DNA of 64,000 nucleotides, taken from the NCBI RefSeq assembly GCF_904848675.1, contig NZ_LR890047.1:992001-1056000 (forward strand), in the 5' to 3' direction. The stretch's first letter is position 1; each line of letters begins with the position of its first letter. The DNA is from Profftia tarda. GTDB taxonomy: Bacteria > Pseudomonadota > Gammaproteobacteria > Enterobacterales > Enterobacteriaceae. Below are positions 31,646 to 42,566 of the stretch, in pieces. A model generated the notes under the pieces. That model saw only the letters and a program-made list of their open reading frames with translations. It had not been told where the DNA came from and made no database searches. The position numbers and the translations under genes were made by a program.

Positions 31646-32884
31646 TTATAGGATGCGTGCAGGATTAATGCGACTTGCGCTACCTGCTGGATACCAGCTG
31701 GAAGCCGCACTCAGAGTAATAGCCATAATAAACACTTTAACAACATCAAGATATTGAAGTTCAGTAGGAAGAAAATTAATGGGATATATATTGCCAGATA
31801 GTAAACGATATCCTGTAATTTTTTCTATAAACTTGTAGATATTAGTTAATTGGAATGAAGCTATTATACCTATAATCATGCCGAATAGACTACCCACTAT
31901 TCCAGATAATAAACCGTACCAAATAAAGATAGATCGTATCAATCGATCTTTAGCACCAAGTGTGATTAACACAGCAATATTGCTACTCTTATCTTTTACA
32001 GCTATAACTAAAGTAGAAGCTATATTAAAACAGGATAATCCGATAACCAAGAGCATCGCTAAATATATAATAGCCCGGATCATCTGTATATCACGAAATA
32101 TGTAACCATAACTTTTTTTCCAAGTGTTAATATAAACATCATTATTGATAACTTTAGCTGCATCAAATAGTATCTTATCAGCCTTGAATACATCATTCAC
32201 TTTTACGCTTATACCAGTTACACTATCACCTAGATGATTATATTTTTGCCCATCCGTCAAAGGGACTATTGCTAAGCTATGATCTAGCATACCACTAAGT
32301 TCTAAGATACCGCTCACATGCAAACGAATTTCTTGGGGCTTTAATAGCTTCATCTGTTTAGAATTATTAGATAATATAACAGTTACCCAATCACCTTTTT
32401 GAACGTTTAGCATATCCGCAACACCTTTACCTAATATTACCTGATGTTCACCTCCTCTAAACGTCGACCAAGAATCTCCAATTACATATTGAGACAAAGA
32501 AGTAACGTAAGGTTCTTTTTTCGGATTAACTCCGCGAAATTGTACAGAAACTAGTTTGGTTCCACGTTCAATTAACCCAGTAAATGAAACATAAGGCGAT
32601 ACAGCAGCTATACCATTAACTTTAGTGATACAATTTAAGACTTCTTGCCAATCATTGAATGGTTGTTCTGCCGGATAAATTTCTCCATGGGGAACAACTG
32701 AAATAATTCGGCTATCTAGTTCTCGCTCAAAACCATTCATAGCACTCAAACCAACGATAAATACAGCAACACCTAAAGCAATACTGATTGTAGATATCAT
32801 CGCGATTAAAGACAATATGCTACCACGACATCGCCCACGACTGAATCTCAGCCCAATCAGCAAAGATAATGATGAGATAGACAT
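31646..32884 (-). CDS. lolE: Lipoprotein-releasing permease subunit LolE
   Basis: One of the two membrane subunits of LolCDE, which extracts outer-membrane lipoproteins from the inner membrane and passes them to LolA. The 412 residues match E. coli LolE (414): SLLIGLRFSRGRCRGS, SLIAMISTISIALGVAVFIV (helix 1), GLSAMNGFERELDSRI, the large periplasmic domain (about residues 45-265), then three helices beginning MIRAIIYLAMLLVIG and ending ASSWYPAGSASRINPARIL. The start is 13 nt after the lolD stop. It is the last gene of lolCDE. Confidence 0.96.
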   Translation of the reverse strand: MSISSLSLLIGLRFSRGRCRGSILSLIAMISTISIALGVAVFIVGLSAMNGFERELDSRIISVVPHGEIYPAEQPFNDWQEVLNCITKVNGIAAVSPYVSFTGLIERGTKLVSVQFRGVNPKKEPYVTSLSQYVIGDSWSTFRGGEHQVILGKGVADMLNVQKGDWVTVILSNNSKQMKLLKPQEIRLHVSGILELSGMLDHSLAIVPLTDGQKYNHLGDSVTGISVKVNDVFKADKILFDAAKVINNDVYINTWKKSYGYIFRDIQMIRAIIYLAMLLVIGLSCFNIASTLVIAVKDKSSNIAVLITLGAKDRLIRSIFIWYGLLSGIVGSLFGMIIGIIASFQLTNIYKFIEKITGYRLLSGNIYPINFLPTELQYLDVVKVFIMAITLSAASSWYPAGSASRINPARIL

Positions 32885-32897
32885 TATTGCGTTCCCA

Positions 32898-33602
32898 TTA
32901 AGGAAATATTTTTTCTATATGACCGTCAATCATTTCAAACTGCAGGTTTAGTTTTTTAGCAAAATTCATATCATGTGTCACCACTAAAAATGCAATTCCT
33001 TCGCGTACATTTAGCTCGCTCAGCAAATTAATAATTTTATCAGAAGTTCTCATATCTAGATTCCCAGTAGGCTCATCAGCCAATACTAAGGAAGGATTAT
33101 TTACTAAGGCGCGAGCAATAGCCACTCTCTGACGCTCGCCGCCAGAAAGCTCAGAAGGTCGATGATGGCTTCTTTTAGATAAACCTACTGTATCGAGAAT
33201 TTCAAATGCTTTTCCCTTAGCTTTATGTTTTGCTAAACCACTAATTAACAAAGGCATCATAACATTTTCTAAAGCACTAAAATCTAGTAACAAATGGTGA
33301 AACTGATAGATAAAGCCGAGTTCACGATTACGCAACTCAGCTTTATCGGACAAAGACATTTTGTTGAGCAACTGGCCTTTAAAAAAAACTTCACCAGAAG
33401 TTGGAGTATCCAGCCCACCCAGAAGATGCAGAAGTGTGCTCTTGCCAGAACCGGATTGGCCCACAATAGCAATTGTATCACCCTGGTATATGTTAAAGGT
33501 GATATCACGGAACACATCAGTATGCAATGTGCCATCAGCATAAGTTTTACACAGATTTCTACATTTCAAAACCTCTTTATTCGAAGAAGCAGGATTACTC
33601 AT
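32898..33602 (-). CDS. lolD: Lipoprotein-releasing ATPase LolD
   Basis: ABC ATPase that drives LolCE. The 234 residues contain Walker A GQSGSGKST, the Q-loop YQFHHLL, signature LSGGERQR, Walker B LVLADEPTGN with its catalytic Glu, and the switch His in VVTHD. It is collinear with E. coli LolD (233). Its ATG overlaps the end of lolC by 8 nt, so translation is coupled; GAGG inside the lolC end serves as ribosome binding site. Confidence 0.97.
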   Translation of the reverse strand: MSNPASSNKEVLKCRNLCKTYADGTLHTDVFRDITFNIYQGDTIAIVGQSGSGKSTLLHLLGGLDTPTSGEVFFKGQLLNKMSLSDKAELRNRELGFIYQFHHLLLDFSALENVMMPLLISGLAKHKAKGKAFEILDTVGLSKRSHHRPSELSGGERQRVAIARALVNNPSLVLADEPTGNLDMRTSDKIINLLSELNVREGIAFLVVTHDMNFAKKLNLQFEMIDGHIEKIFP

Positions 33603-34794
33603 AACGTAAGGCCTCTACAGGATCTATCACAGCAGCTCTATAAGCTGGGTATAAAGTAGAGAGCAGAGACATTAGAGCTGCCAATAAAGTAATTAGTACA
33701 ACCTGCGAAATACTAATTTGAACTGGTAAAGAACCTCCAGACAACATTTTACTTAAACCAGGTATAAAATTAATTTGACTAGCAAACAGTACTCCAAAGA
33801 GAGTACCTAGAAATGCTCCTATAATACCTCTACTTGCACCCTGCAGCATAAAAATAGACATAATCTGTGGATGCGTTAGACCTTGAGTCTGCAAGATGGC
33901 GACCTCATTTTTTTTCTCCATAACCAGTATACTAAGTGCAGTAATTATATTAAAAGCAGCAATATCAACGATCAGACTTAAGAGTAACCCAAGTATATTT
34001 TTTTCCATCTTTACAGCTTGAAAAAGTTCTCCTTTTAGATCACGCCAATCTTCCCATTTTAAACCTTTCTTGAGATGCTGACTAACTAAATTATCAATCG
34101 TTAATGGGCTGTCCATATAAACTCGCCACCCGGTAATGTTACCTAATGGATAGCGCATCAGGCGCGAAGCGTCTTGCTGATTTATGAGTATCTGATATTG
34201 GTCAACCTCGCTATCAGCAGAGAATGTGCCCAACACCTTAAATAAACGATGGCTAGGAATACGTCCTGTAGGCGTAAAATAGCTAGCAGCTGGCACAATT
34301 ATACGAATTTTTTCACCAAGCTTAATACCTAGTTTTCTAGCTAACTGATCTCCTAGAATAGCATTATATTTGCTAGGTTGCAGATCTTGTAAGGTAGCAC
34401 CATTTATATAAGGAGAAAGTGGATCTTTTGAATCTGGATTAACCCCTAAAATAACTCCTGCTGCTACTCTATAAGAACTTTGCAAGACTGCATTGCATCT
34501 AGTAAGTGGTGTAATCCGGTTAACACCAGGAAGATTTTGGAAATCTATAGACAATACTTTTTTAGGATTAATAGATCCTGTTATCGATGTCACTAATGCG
34601 TGAGGTATAAATCCAAGAATGTTTTTTTCTAGGTTATGTTCAAATCCATTCATGACGGAAAGCACGATAATTAGCGCCATAACACCAAGCATAATACCTA
34701 TAGTAGAAAACCAAGAGATAAACCGATAAAAGGAATCTCTGGTTCGTCCGCGCATATAACGCAGACCGATGAATAGTGCTATAGGTTGATACAT
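33595..34794 (-). CDS. lolC: Lipoprotein-releasing permease subunit LolC
   Basis: Membrane subunit that recruits LolA through its periplasmic hook. With the ATG at 34794 it has 399 residues, the E. coli length, beginning MYQPIALFIGLRYMRGR. Other segments: STIGIMLGVMALIIVLSVMNGFEHNLEKNI, SRLMRYPLGNITGWR, EKKNEVAILQTQGLTHPQI, and the final PVEALRYE. An ATG at 34845 in frame has a somewhat better ribosome binding site (GGTAAG) but adds 17 non-homologous residues, so the start is not certain. An Asp replaces a hydrophobic residue inside one membrane helix (LSLIVDIAAFN, E. coli LSLIVAVAAFN). Confidence 0.95.
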   Translation of the reverse strand: MYQPIALFIGLRYMRGRTRDSFYRFISWFSTIGIMLGVMALIIVLSVMNGFEHNLEKNILGFIPHALVTSITGSINPKKVLSIDFQNLPGVNRITPLTRCNAVLQSSYRVAAGVILGVNPDSKDPLSPYINGATLQDLQPSKYNAILGDQLARKLGIKLGEKIRIIVPAASYFTPTGRIPSHRLFKVLGTFSADSEVDQYQILINQQDASRLMRYPLGNITGWRVYMDSPLTIDNLVSQHLKKGLKWEDWRDLKGELFQAVKMEKNILGLLLSLIVDIAAFNIITALSILVMEKKNEVAILQTQGLTHPQIMSIFMLQGASRGIIGAFLGTLFGVLFASQINFIPGLSKMLSGGSLPVQISISQVVLITLLAALMSLLSTLYPAYRAAVIDPVEALRYE

Positions 34795-35935
34795 AATGGT
34801 TAATACGTTACTTGTAGGATAAAAGAAAAGATAGATAATACTCATAACGCTTACCGCTTCTGTTAGGGAGCAATATTATCTTCTTTATAGTTTTAATAGA
34901 CTATCATGATTTTATACAATTTTTATACTATCAGATAGTATTGATCTAATTTTCTAATAATTATCAATATATATTCAATATAATAATATTTATTCAGCTG
35001 TATTAACAGCAATAAGTATAGGCAACTTTATCTGAAAATTGATAAAAAGCATTATATCCCAAATACTAATAGAAATATAAAATTCATAGAACATTGAATT
35101 TAAAAAATACTTGCAATCAAGAAAAGTATATTTTGCAGACTATATTCGCTGATCAAACTAATTTATTAGTAATTTTGACCCTAAGAAGATTATACCTTTA
35201 TTTCTTTCTCAACTACTAAAATACTGTAGTTAACCAAAAAGATTATACTATGCGGTTTTCTTTGTGGAATATTATGGCATATTTAATAATAATATAAATA
35301 GCTATATTATATTTTTCTGGAATATCATACATATGTTTTTAAAGAATTAATAAATCTAGCATTTTTATCCAACAAAAGTCTTGTTTTTAAAAATATTTTA
35401 TCTGATCTTTAAATAAACATGTGTCTGCATGAAAGTCATAAGCTGATATATTAATCAAGTAATTTTATGTATTGTTAAAACACAATTATCATACATGATA
35501 TAATTTATAGCTATCAATAACCCCCAAAATGTCTATTAGGCATCTATAAATAGTCATGAGATCTCCCGCAATATTAATGATATACATCAATTATGTATAC
35601 ATGCATTAGATGAACGATGTTTTTAAGATCGTATTTTTGTTATACTGTCTGCTAGATTAGTAAACCATGTAAATATCCTATTACTTTAATTAGCTAACTT
35701 AGAACATTAGCATGGAGCAACGTTTAACATTATTCATATAATTAATAATAGCAGTACTAAGGAGATCGTAGATTTTTGCACTGGAAAACGATGCAGTTGC
35801 TTCAACAGCTTGTATCTATAACAACTCTGATAACTAACTGATCTAGTCATACGCTGTATTCACTTCACTCCATATAATACTCTTATTGTAAAGAGCTATA
35901 AATGGGTAATCTAAAGTTTTAATACATGACGTAAT

Positions 35936-35960
35936 ATAACACCTATAAGATAGGTGTTAT
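35936..35960 (+). terminator. Hairpin with pyrimidine tail, possible terminator
   Basis: An 11-bp stem (ATAACACCTAT / ATAGGTGTTAT) with an AAG loop, followed on the plus strand by TCCTTCTCC. The shape suits an intrinsic terminator or its remnant, but no gene precedes it. Confidence 0.4.
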
Positions 35961-36972
35961 TCCTTCTCCTGAGATTCAATAAGCATCTATTTATTGAATA
36001 AACATATAAACCACAATATGATAATACTAATGACAGTAGATTTTTAAGAAGTGGATATTTTAGAAATGATTAAACATTTAAAAATACTTAATGATTAATA
36101 TAAAAATAGTTTGCATTGATGTCCTATCTATATAAGATGATATACAGAAATTATATTATTTAATCAGCCTACTGCTATAGTAGAAAAAAATAATGAATCT
36201 AAAAGTAGTGCGATATCTAAAATATCCAGGATCAATATCAAGTTTTTAAATATTTCTAGACTGGCATATAGTAGTACTACAAGGAGTAATAGATAGATGT
36301 AAACTCTTGTCAAAGAAAAAGTTATATCTATAGATTGTTCAAATATTAAGCAATACTATTAAAAATAGTATATCTCTACTAATTACTAATTTTTATTTTA
36401 TAAATATAATAAACTAATCTCTTAATGAAATACTATATTTTATATTAGAAATTCACTTAAACATGAGAATATAGTTGTAATATTTGTATTATACTGATCT
36501 TGAACCCAATTACATCATGACAGAAAGTGTGCGCGACTATATTTGATAATATAGTTATATTATATGATTCCTCAGATTGAATCAGATTAATAACATCTAG
36601 TTACTAAAATTTATTATTGATTGAGCTTAATTCAATAAATAGAACGTCAGACTAATCACCTAATAATAAGAGCATTTTCAGGATAACACCCAATAGGAGT
36701 AAATAAAATTACTACTTAGTTCTTACTATAAGTAAATCTTTTTTAATACAGATTACTGTTAGTATGATGTCACATCAGATTCACTATATCATACCTGCAA
36801 CCCAAAATAACAATAGAGATCTTGTAGTATAATGACCTGACAAAGCAATCATAATATAACTCTAATTATAAAATATATATTTTGCTTCTAATGTAAGTAA
36901 AGAAGATGATTTAATATAGTAAATTTTAAGACCAAACTTCTTATATAGTTTCATGCACTAGTCAGTCATGTT

Positions 36973-37014
36973 GCAAACTCAGACGGATCTTGATAAGACT
37001 ACGTCTGGGTTTGC
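36973..37014. repeat. 13-bp hairpin upstream of hfq
   Basis: GCAAACTCAGACG pairs with CGTCTGGGTTTGC (one G-T pair) around a 16-nt loop, 260 nt before hfq. It is more GC-rich than its surroundings. It might be the terminator of a lost upstream gene or a structured leader. Confidence 0.55.
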
Positions 37015-37273
37015 TTCTTGTAAGTAGAGTAATCACTAGTGTATTCCTAAATTAATTCTATATAATTAGGCTTATTATTTTATGGTAAGACCTATAGATC
37101 TTGAATCAGGTAAATGCGCAATACATATGCTGATAATAAGTAAATTTTAGGCATGTTGCCTGCAGCGAAGATTATTTATTTGATAATACGCAGTAAAATT
37201 TTATGAACTTTATTTTAATGAGAAATAATAGAATGCTTGGTAACAAGCAACTACCAAATAAGGAAACAATAGA

Positions 37274-37525
37274 ATGGCTAAGGGACAATCTTTACAAGAC
37301 CCGTTACTCAACGTACTGCGTCGTGAACGTATCCCTGTTTCGATCTATTTAGTAAATGGTATCAAGCTGCAAGGACAGATTGAATCTTTTGATCAATTTG
37401 TGATTCTGTTGAAAAATAATGTTAGCCAATTGGTTTATAAACATGCAATTTCTACGGTTGTTCCGTCTCGTCCTATTTCTCATTATGGGAGTAATTCCGA
37501 AAATATAGGAAGTAATAATCATTAA
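37274..37525 (+). CDS. hfq: RNA chaperone Hfq
   Basis: Hexameric Sm-like protein that pairs small RNAs with mRNAs. The Sm core (about residues 7-66) is nearly identical to E. coli: MAKGQSLQDPLLNVLRRERI, VSIYLVNGIKLQGQIESFD, LLKNNVSQLVYKHAISTVVP. The flexible C-terminal tail is cut to about 17 residues (83 total, against 102 in E. coli), as often in reduced genomes. AAGGAA lies 8 nt before the ATG. E. coli has miaA before it and hflX after; neither is seen. Confidence 0.97.
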   Translation: MAKGQSLQDPLLNVLRRERIPVSIYLVNGIKLQGQIESFDQFVILLKNNVSQLVYKHAISTVVPSRPISHYGSNSENIGSNNH

Positions 37526-38460
37526 TCTCATCTAACATATATTTCAGATACTACTATAGCTAAATAAAACTTCACTGTTTGCTTGTTCCTTGGTATCAGA
37601 AATTTTCAATAAGATCTTATTGTGGGTGATTTTTCGTGTTATTAGCGAACGATTTGTCAAAAATAATTTAACGCTTGTTTGAGCGTTAAGCAGATAGTAA
37701 CATTATCTATTTTGGTTTGGCATGCATTTTAATAAAACAGAGGTATTCTACATCTTAAGATCTATTGAATAAAATTTTTAAAAGACTTTTATGTAGATAA
37801 AAATTTTAATAAAATTGAAAATCACGAGTTCTAAATATTCTTTTGAACGAATGGTTCTCTGTTGCTCATGTCATAGAAAGAATCAACAGCGTGTCGTTCT
37901 TCGTTTATTATCTCTAATCATATTTAATAGGATAGTTATATTAAACATAATATGCATCTGATGTAAATTTTAATAAAATGTCACTGACAAAATTAATAAT
38001 ATATCAAATACAATAAAAATCAATGGCAGACCTTTAGTGTTTAAAATACAAGCATTGTATATGCTGAATTATTTTAAGTTTTACATCGTAATATAGCGAT
38101 GATTGTTTAAATATCCAAAGATATATTCTATAAAATTAAGTAGAATTTACTTTTTATTCTCGCGCTTGATAATACACTGTTATAGAACACATAGCTAAAA
38201 TAAAAGTTACAATAATTTTAACTACACTACAAATTTTAACTACACTACATAAGTATCTTATATAAGAATTTTTGATATTAGAAAATAGAAAAGAAGATTT
38301 ATAAATAACATTACGGTATTAAAAATATAATATTAATAATAAATTGATATAAATTATATAAATACCTTATCAATAAATAATACTATTTAAGAAACATTGT
38401 TTAATGTCGGATACCACAAGAAGATTTAATAATACCCATGATGAAAGAATGGAGCAAAAA
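37526..38460. other. Intergenic DNA in the position of hflX
   Basis: E. coli has hflX between hfq and hflK. Only 0.9 kb remains here, without a readable HflX motif. It contains an 8-bp hairpin (TTAACGCT / AGCGTTAA, 37668-37689) that could end the hfq transcript, a 16-nt palindrome at 37607-37622, and an 18-bp tandem duplication at 38214-38249. Confidence 0.5.
38214..38249. repeat. Perfect tandem duplication, 2 x 18 bp
   Basis: AATTTTAACTACACTACA occurs twice, back to back, without differences, about 210 nt upstream of hflK. The absence of divergence suggests a recent slippage event. Confidence 0.9.
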
Positions 38461-39711
38461 ATGGTGCTGAAGCATCCTAGCAATAACGAACAGGACCGCG
38501 ACCCTTGGGGGCATAGAAGAACTAATACCGATAAATCCAGGGAGCACAGTAATAAAAGTAATCGAGGTCAGAGTCCACCAGATTTAGATGAAATCTTTCG
38601 TAACATAAGCAAAAAAATAAGTAGGATGTGCGGTAAAGGCACGAGTTCTATTAATACGTCACAAACACGAACTCCTATAAATAACACTGTTATAATCTGT
38701 TCTATTGCAGCCTGCGTACTAATTTGGGCTGCTAGCGGTTTATATACAATTAAAGAAGCTGAACGTGGAGTAGTGATAAGCTTTGGAAAATTTAATCATC
38801 TAGTACAACCAGGGTTAAATTGGAAACTAAATTTTATTGATGAAGTCACGCCAGTCAACGTAGAATCAGTACGTGAACTAGCAGCTTCTGGGGTAATGCT
38901 AACTTCTGATGAGAATGTGGTACGAGTTGAGATGAATGTGCAGTACCGCGTAACTCAGCCAGAAGCATACTTATTTAACGTTACTAATGCTGATGATAGC
39001 CTGCGCCAAGCAACTGACAGTGCTCTACGTGCAGTAATTGGCAAATATTCAATGGATAAAATTCTTACCGAAGGACGCACTATTATTCGTACGGATACTC
39101 ATACAGTCCTTGAAGAAACCATAAAACCTTATAATATGGGAATCACTCTATTAGATGTCAACTTTCAGACAGCACGTCCGCCAGAAGAAGTTAAAGCAGC
39201 ATTTGACGATGCTATAGCAGCACGCGAAAACGAACAACAATATATCCGTGAAGCAGAAGCTTACAGTAATGAAGTACAACCACGTGCTAACGGTCAGGCA
39301 CAGCGTATTCTTGAAAATGCGCGGGCTTACAAAGATCGTACTATCTTGGAAGCACAGGGTGAAGTAGGTCGTTTTATACGGCTATTACCTGAATACAGGT
39401 TATCTCCGGAATTCATGCGTGAACGCATGTACTTAGAAACGATGGAACATATATTAAGAAGTAGCCGTAAATTGCTAATTGATAACAAAAGCAATCAATT
39501 AATGGTCTTGCCTATAGACAAACTAATTCGGAAAGACCAAATAAATCAGCACTCTAAATCTAACAATCGTGATACTGGCCTCATTCCATTAGACTCAACA
39601 TCTCACAGGAATGCTAAGAGATCCAGTGATGGATATGTGAATAATAACATGATAGACCAACGTCGAGCAAATGCCCAGCGTAATACTAATCGAAAAGGAG
39701 AGAATAACTAA
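38461..39711 (+). CDS. hflK: HflK, modulator of FtsH protease
   Basis: Type II inner-membrane SPFH/prohibitin-domain protein that with HflC forms the large periplasmic assembly enclosing FtsH and tuning its proteolysis. The 416 residues (E. coli 419) show an N-terminal cytoplasmic part (NNEQDRDPWG, PPDLDEIFR), one membrane helix near residues 74-96 (ending WAASGLYTIKEAERGVV), and the SPFH domain (VRELAASGVMLTSDENVV, YNMGITLLDVNFQTARPP). A coiled coil follows (ARENEQQYIREAEAYSN), then the tail DQRRANAQRN. The ATG at 38461 has GGAG six nt upstream; a longer frame from 38404 has none. It overlaps hflC by one base (TAATG). Confidence 0.96.
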   Translation: MVLKHPSNNEQDRDPWGHRRTNTDKSREHSNKSNRGQSPPDLDEIFRNISKKISRMCGKGTSSINTSQTRTPINNTVIICSIAACVLIWAASGLYTIKEAERGVVISFGKFNHLVQPGLNWKLNFIDEVTPVNVESVRELAASGVMLTSDENVVRVEMNVQYRVTQPEAYLFNVTNADDSLRQATDSALRAVIGKYSMDKILTEGRTIIRTDTHTVLEETIKPYNMGITLLDVNFQTARPPEEVKAAFDDAIAARENEQQYIREAEAYSNEVQPRANGQAQRILENARAYKDRTILEAQGEVGRFIRLLPEYRLSPEFMRERMYLETMEHILRSSRKLLIDNKSNQLMVLPIDKLIRKDQINQHSKSNNRDTGLIPLDSTSHRNAKRSSDGYVNNNMIDQRRANAQRNTNRKGENN

Positions 39712-40712
39712 TGCGTAAGTCTTTATTACTCGTTCTGATTATCAGTCTACTTATCTTATATACATCGCTTTTTGTGGTTACTGAGGGCCATCGTGGCATT
39801 GCAATGTGTTTCGGTAAAGTTCTGCGTGATGATAATGCTACACCTTTGGTTTACTCTCCCGGTCCTCATCTTAAAATACCATTGATACAGTCTATTAAAA
39901 TGCTTGACGCTCGCATACAGACTATGGAGAACCAAGCGGATCGATTTGTCACCAAAGAGAAGAAAGATCTGATCGTTGACTCTTACATCAAATGGCGCAT
40001 TAGTGATTTCAGCCGTTACTATTTAGCAACTGGTGGAGGAGATATTGCTCAAGCTGAGGTGCTATTAAAGCGCAAATTTAGTGATCGTCTACGCTCTGAA
40101 ATAGGACGACTAGATATTCAAGATATTGTTACAGACTCACGTGGTAAGCTTATGAAAGATGTACGTGATGCTTTAAATAATGGCACGGTAGATCACAATA
40201 GTGTAAGTGATTCAGATGATGCAATTGCTAACTTTATTAAACATGTTGAAAATAAAAACATAGATAAACAAATAATCGCAAACTCTAACAGCATGAATGC
40301 TCTTGGTATTGAAGTTGTAGATGTTCGCATCAAGCAAATCAATCTACCCTCTGAAGTTTCTGATGCAATTTATAAGCGTATGCGAGCAGAGCGTGAAGCC
40401 GTAGCCCGTCGTCACCGTTCACAAGGTCAGGAAGAAGCTGAAAAATTACGTGCTACTTCTGACTATGAAGTAACGCATACACTAGCTGAAGCGGAACGTC
40501 ATGGGCGCATTACTCGTGGTGAAGGTGATGCGGAGACCGCAAAACTATTTGCTAATGCTTTTAGACAAGATCCAGAATTCTTTACGTTTATACGAAGCCT
40601 TAAAGCCTACGAAAACAGCTTTCAAAATGGTGAAGATATTATGGTTCTTAGTCCAGATAATGATTTTTTTAAATACATGAAATCATCGAATGGCAATAAA
40701 ACTACTAAATAA
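39711..40712 (+). CDS. hflC: HflC, modulator of FtsH protease
   Basis: Partner of HflK; one N-terminal membrane anchor followed by a periplasmic SPFH domain. The 333 residues equal E. coli HflC (334) within one: MRKSLLLVLIISLLILYTSL as anchor, VTEGHRGIAMCFGKV, KKDLIVDSYIKWRI, DVRIKQINLP, and the coiled segment MRAEREAVARRHRSQGQEEA. The start codon shares its A with the hflK stop, so the two are translationally coupled. An hflX gene, usually upstream in E. coli, is missing. Confidence 0.97.
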   Translation: MRKSLLLVLIISLLILYTSLFVVTEGHRGIAMCFGKVLRDDNATPLVYSPGPHLKIPLIQSIKMLDARIQTMENQADRFVTKEKKDLIVDSYIKWRISDFSRYYLATGGGDIAQAEVLLKRKFSDRLRSEIGRLDIQDIVTDSRGKLMKDVRDALNNGTVDHNSVSDSDDAIANFIKHVENKNIDKQIIANSNSMNALGIEVVDVRIKQINLPSEVSDAIYKRMRAEREAVARRHRSQGQEEAEKLRATSDYEVTHTLAEAERHGRITRGEGDAETAKLFANAFRQDPEFFTFIRSLKAYENSFQNGEDIMVLSPDNDFFKYMKSSNGNKTTK

Positions 40713-41570
40713 TACTTATCCGAAGCATAAAATATATTATTACAGCAGATTTCTCATAGTAAATTCTCATAAACCCGTTATTTTAAATTAATTATTTTAA
40801 TAATACATCAAATATTATAGACATATAACTCCCTCTCTAAATATTTAAGTAAATGAAAAATCAAGTAATCTCCTGAAATATTTTATTAGAGTCAACTTCT
40901 TGCTAGCATGAGTATAGATACAGGATTCGTAATCATTTTATATACTTTATTAAGAATAAGGAAATACATCAAAATTCTTAGCTTCACACGATATACATGC
41001 AAGATAAACATAGTAAAACTGTAAAATATGTATTAATTAATAATGTTCTTACCTAGGAGCAATATAGTGATCACCTGTCAATGACAACTATGCACAATGC
41101 TACAAGAAGTTTTATCTAAGATAATTTTATCTAAAAAAGAATAATATCATTAGGAAAATCAAATTTTGTAGCAATGGAAATATATATAAGCTATTAGTTA
41201 GCTAAGATAATAATAATATTTTAATTATATATTATAGTTATTATTGCTGGTTTGTTAAAGAAGGTACTTCTTTTAAGGAAGAGAAATTTTAAATCAGCCA
41301 AATTAATTAAATCAAACTAATATAATATTAAAAATATTAATATGCCATTACTAAATAACCTAAATTAGCAGGAGCATACTATCCTCATTTATTAAATAAA
41401 TGTATCGCTTATATATAAGAATGAAGGCTTCATATTAGTCATATAAAATTGAATTGTAATAGTTCAGCTATCTTCATCAAGTAGTTTTTTCTTTTATATC
41501 GAATGATTATTATCAAAGAAATTAAAAACATAATGGGCAAAATCAGGCCCATTATGTTTTTAAAAATATA
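40713..41570. other. Intergenic DNA between hflC and gapA
   Basis: Convergent gene ends. Nothing gene-like is seen; E. coli yjeT/purA are absent. The gapA terminator lies at the right edge. Confidence 0.5.
41524..41561 (-). terminator. gapA terminator (bidirectional form)
   Basis: A 15-bp perfect stem (AAAAACATAATGGGC / complement) with an 8-nt loop lies 10 nt after the gapA stop. On the minus strand the second arm ends in TTTTTAATTT, the U-tract of an intrinsic terminator. The plus strand also has TTTTT, so it may also stop hflC transcription. Confidence 0.85.
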
Positions 41571-42566
41571 TTATCTAGAAATAAGAGCGATCAGATCTAA
41601 CACTTTATTTGAATAACCAGTTTCATTATCGTACCAAGAAATAAGTTTAACAAAGTTATTGTTTAGAGGTATACCAGCTTTAGCATCAAATACCGAAGTA
41701 CAGCTCTCGCCATTGAAGTCATTAGAAACAACATCATCTTCAGTATAGCCTAAAATACCTTTCAGCTCTCTTGCTGCAGCTGTTTTCATTGCTTCACAAA
41801 TATCTTTATAAGAGCATGGTTTTTCTAAGCGCGCAGTAAGATCAACTACAGAAACATTTGGTGTAGGCACGCGGAATGCCATACCAGTTATTTTACCATT
41901 TAATGCTGGGATTACCTTGGAAACTGCTTGAGCAGCTCCTGTAGAAGAAGGTATAATATTTTGCAATACCCCTCGGCCACCACGCCAGTCTTTATGAGAA
42001 GCACTATCAACAGTTTTCTGAGTAGCTGTAGTGGCGTGAACAGTAGTCATCAGCGCTTCGCTAATACCGAAATTATCGTTGAGTACTTTAGCCAAAGGAG
42101 CTAAACAGTTAGTAGTGCAGGAAGCGTTAGAGACAATGTCTTGACCCGCGTAAGTTTTATCATTTACACCAATAACAAACATTGGGGTATTATCCTTTGG
42201 AGGACCAGTAAGAACTACTTTCTTAGCCCCGGCATCTATATGCTTACGTGCATCATAATCAGTAAGAAATAACCCAGTAGCTTCAGCAATAACGTCAGCT
42301 TTAACTGCATTCCAATTTAAATTAGCAGGATCTCGTTCCGAGGTCACACGGATAGTTTTTCCATTAACCACTAGATCACCATCTTTAGCTTCAATCATAC
42401 CATTAAAACGACCGTGAGTAGAGTCGTACTTAAGCATGTAAGCCATATATTGATTATCTGATAGATCGTTAATTCCAACTATTTCTATGTCAGATCTTTC
42501 TTGAGCAGCCCGAAAGACAATACGACCTATACGGCCAAAACCATTTATACCTACTTTAATAGTCAT
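41571..42566 (-). CDS. gapA: Glyceraldehyde-3-phosphate dehydrogenase A
   Basis: NAD-dependent glycolytic enzyme making 1,3-bisphosphoglycerate. The 331 residues equal E. coli GapA: MTIKVGINGFGRIGRIVFRA (Rossmann fold), catalytic Cys in SNASCTTNCLAPLA, catalytic His in TTVHATTATQKTVD, and C-terminal WYDNETGYSNKVLDL. The ATG at 42566 has GGTGG six nt upstream; a GTG three codons earlier is part of that site. It stands alone with its own terminator. Confidence 0.98.
   Translation of the reverse strand: MTIKVGINGFGRIGRIVFRAAQERSDIEIVGINDLSDNQYMAYMLKYDSTHGRFNGMIEAKDGDLVVNGKTIRVTSERDPANLNWNAVKADVIAEATGLFLTDYDARKHIDAGAKKVVLTGPPKDNTPMFVIGVNDKTYAGQDIVSNASCTTNCLAPLAKVLNDNFGISEALMTTVHATTATQKTVDSASHKDWRGGRGVLQNIIPSSTGAAQAVSKVIPALNGKITGMAFRVPTPNVSVVDLTARLEKPCSYKDICEAMKTAAARELKGILGYTEDDVVSNDFNGESCTSVFDAKAGIPLNNNFVKLISWYDNETGYSNKVLDLIALISR

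Larger units (their letters stand above)
34795..37273. other. 2.5 kb AT-rich intergenic DNA between lolC and hfq
   Basis: No gene. In E. coli miaA lies directly upstream of hfq, but no MiaA motif could be read. Hairpins present: 11 bp with AAG loop at 35936-35960 followed by a pyrimidine run, 8 bp at 36353-36371, 8 bp at 36536-36555, and 13 bp at 36973-37014. Confidence 0.5.
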
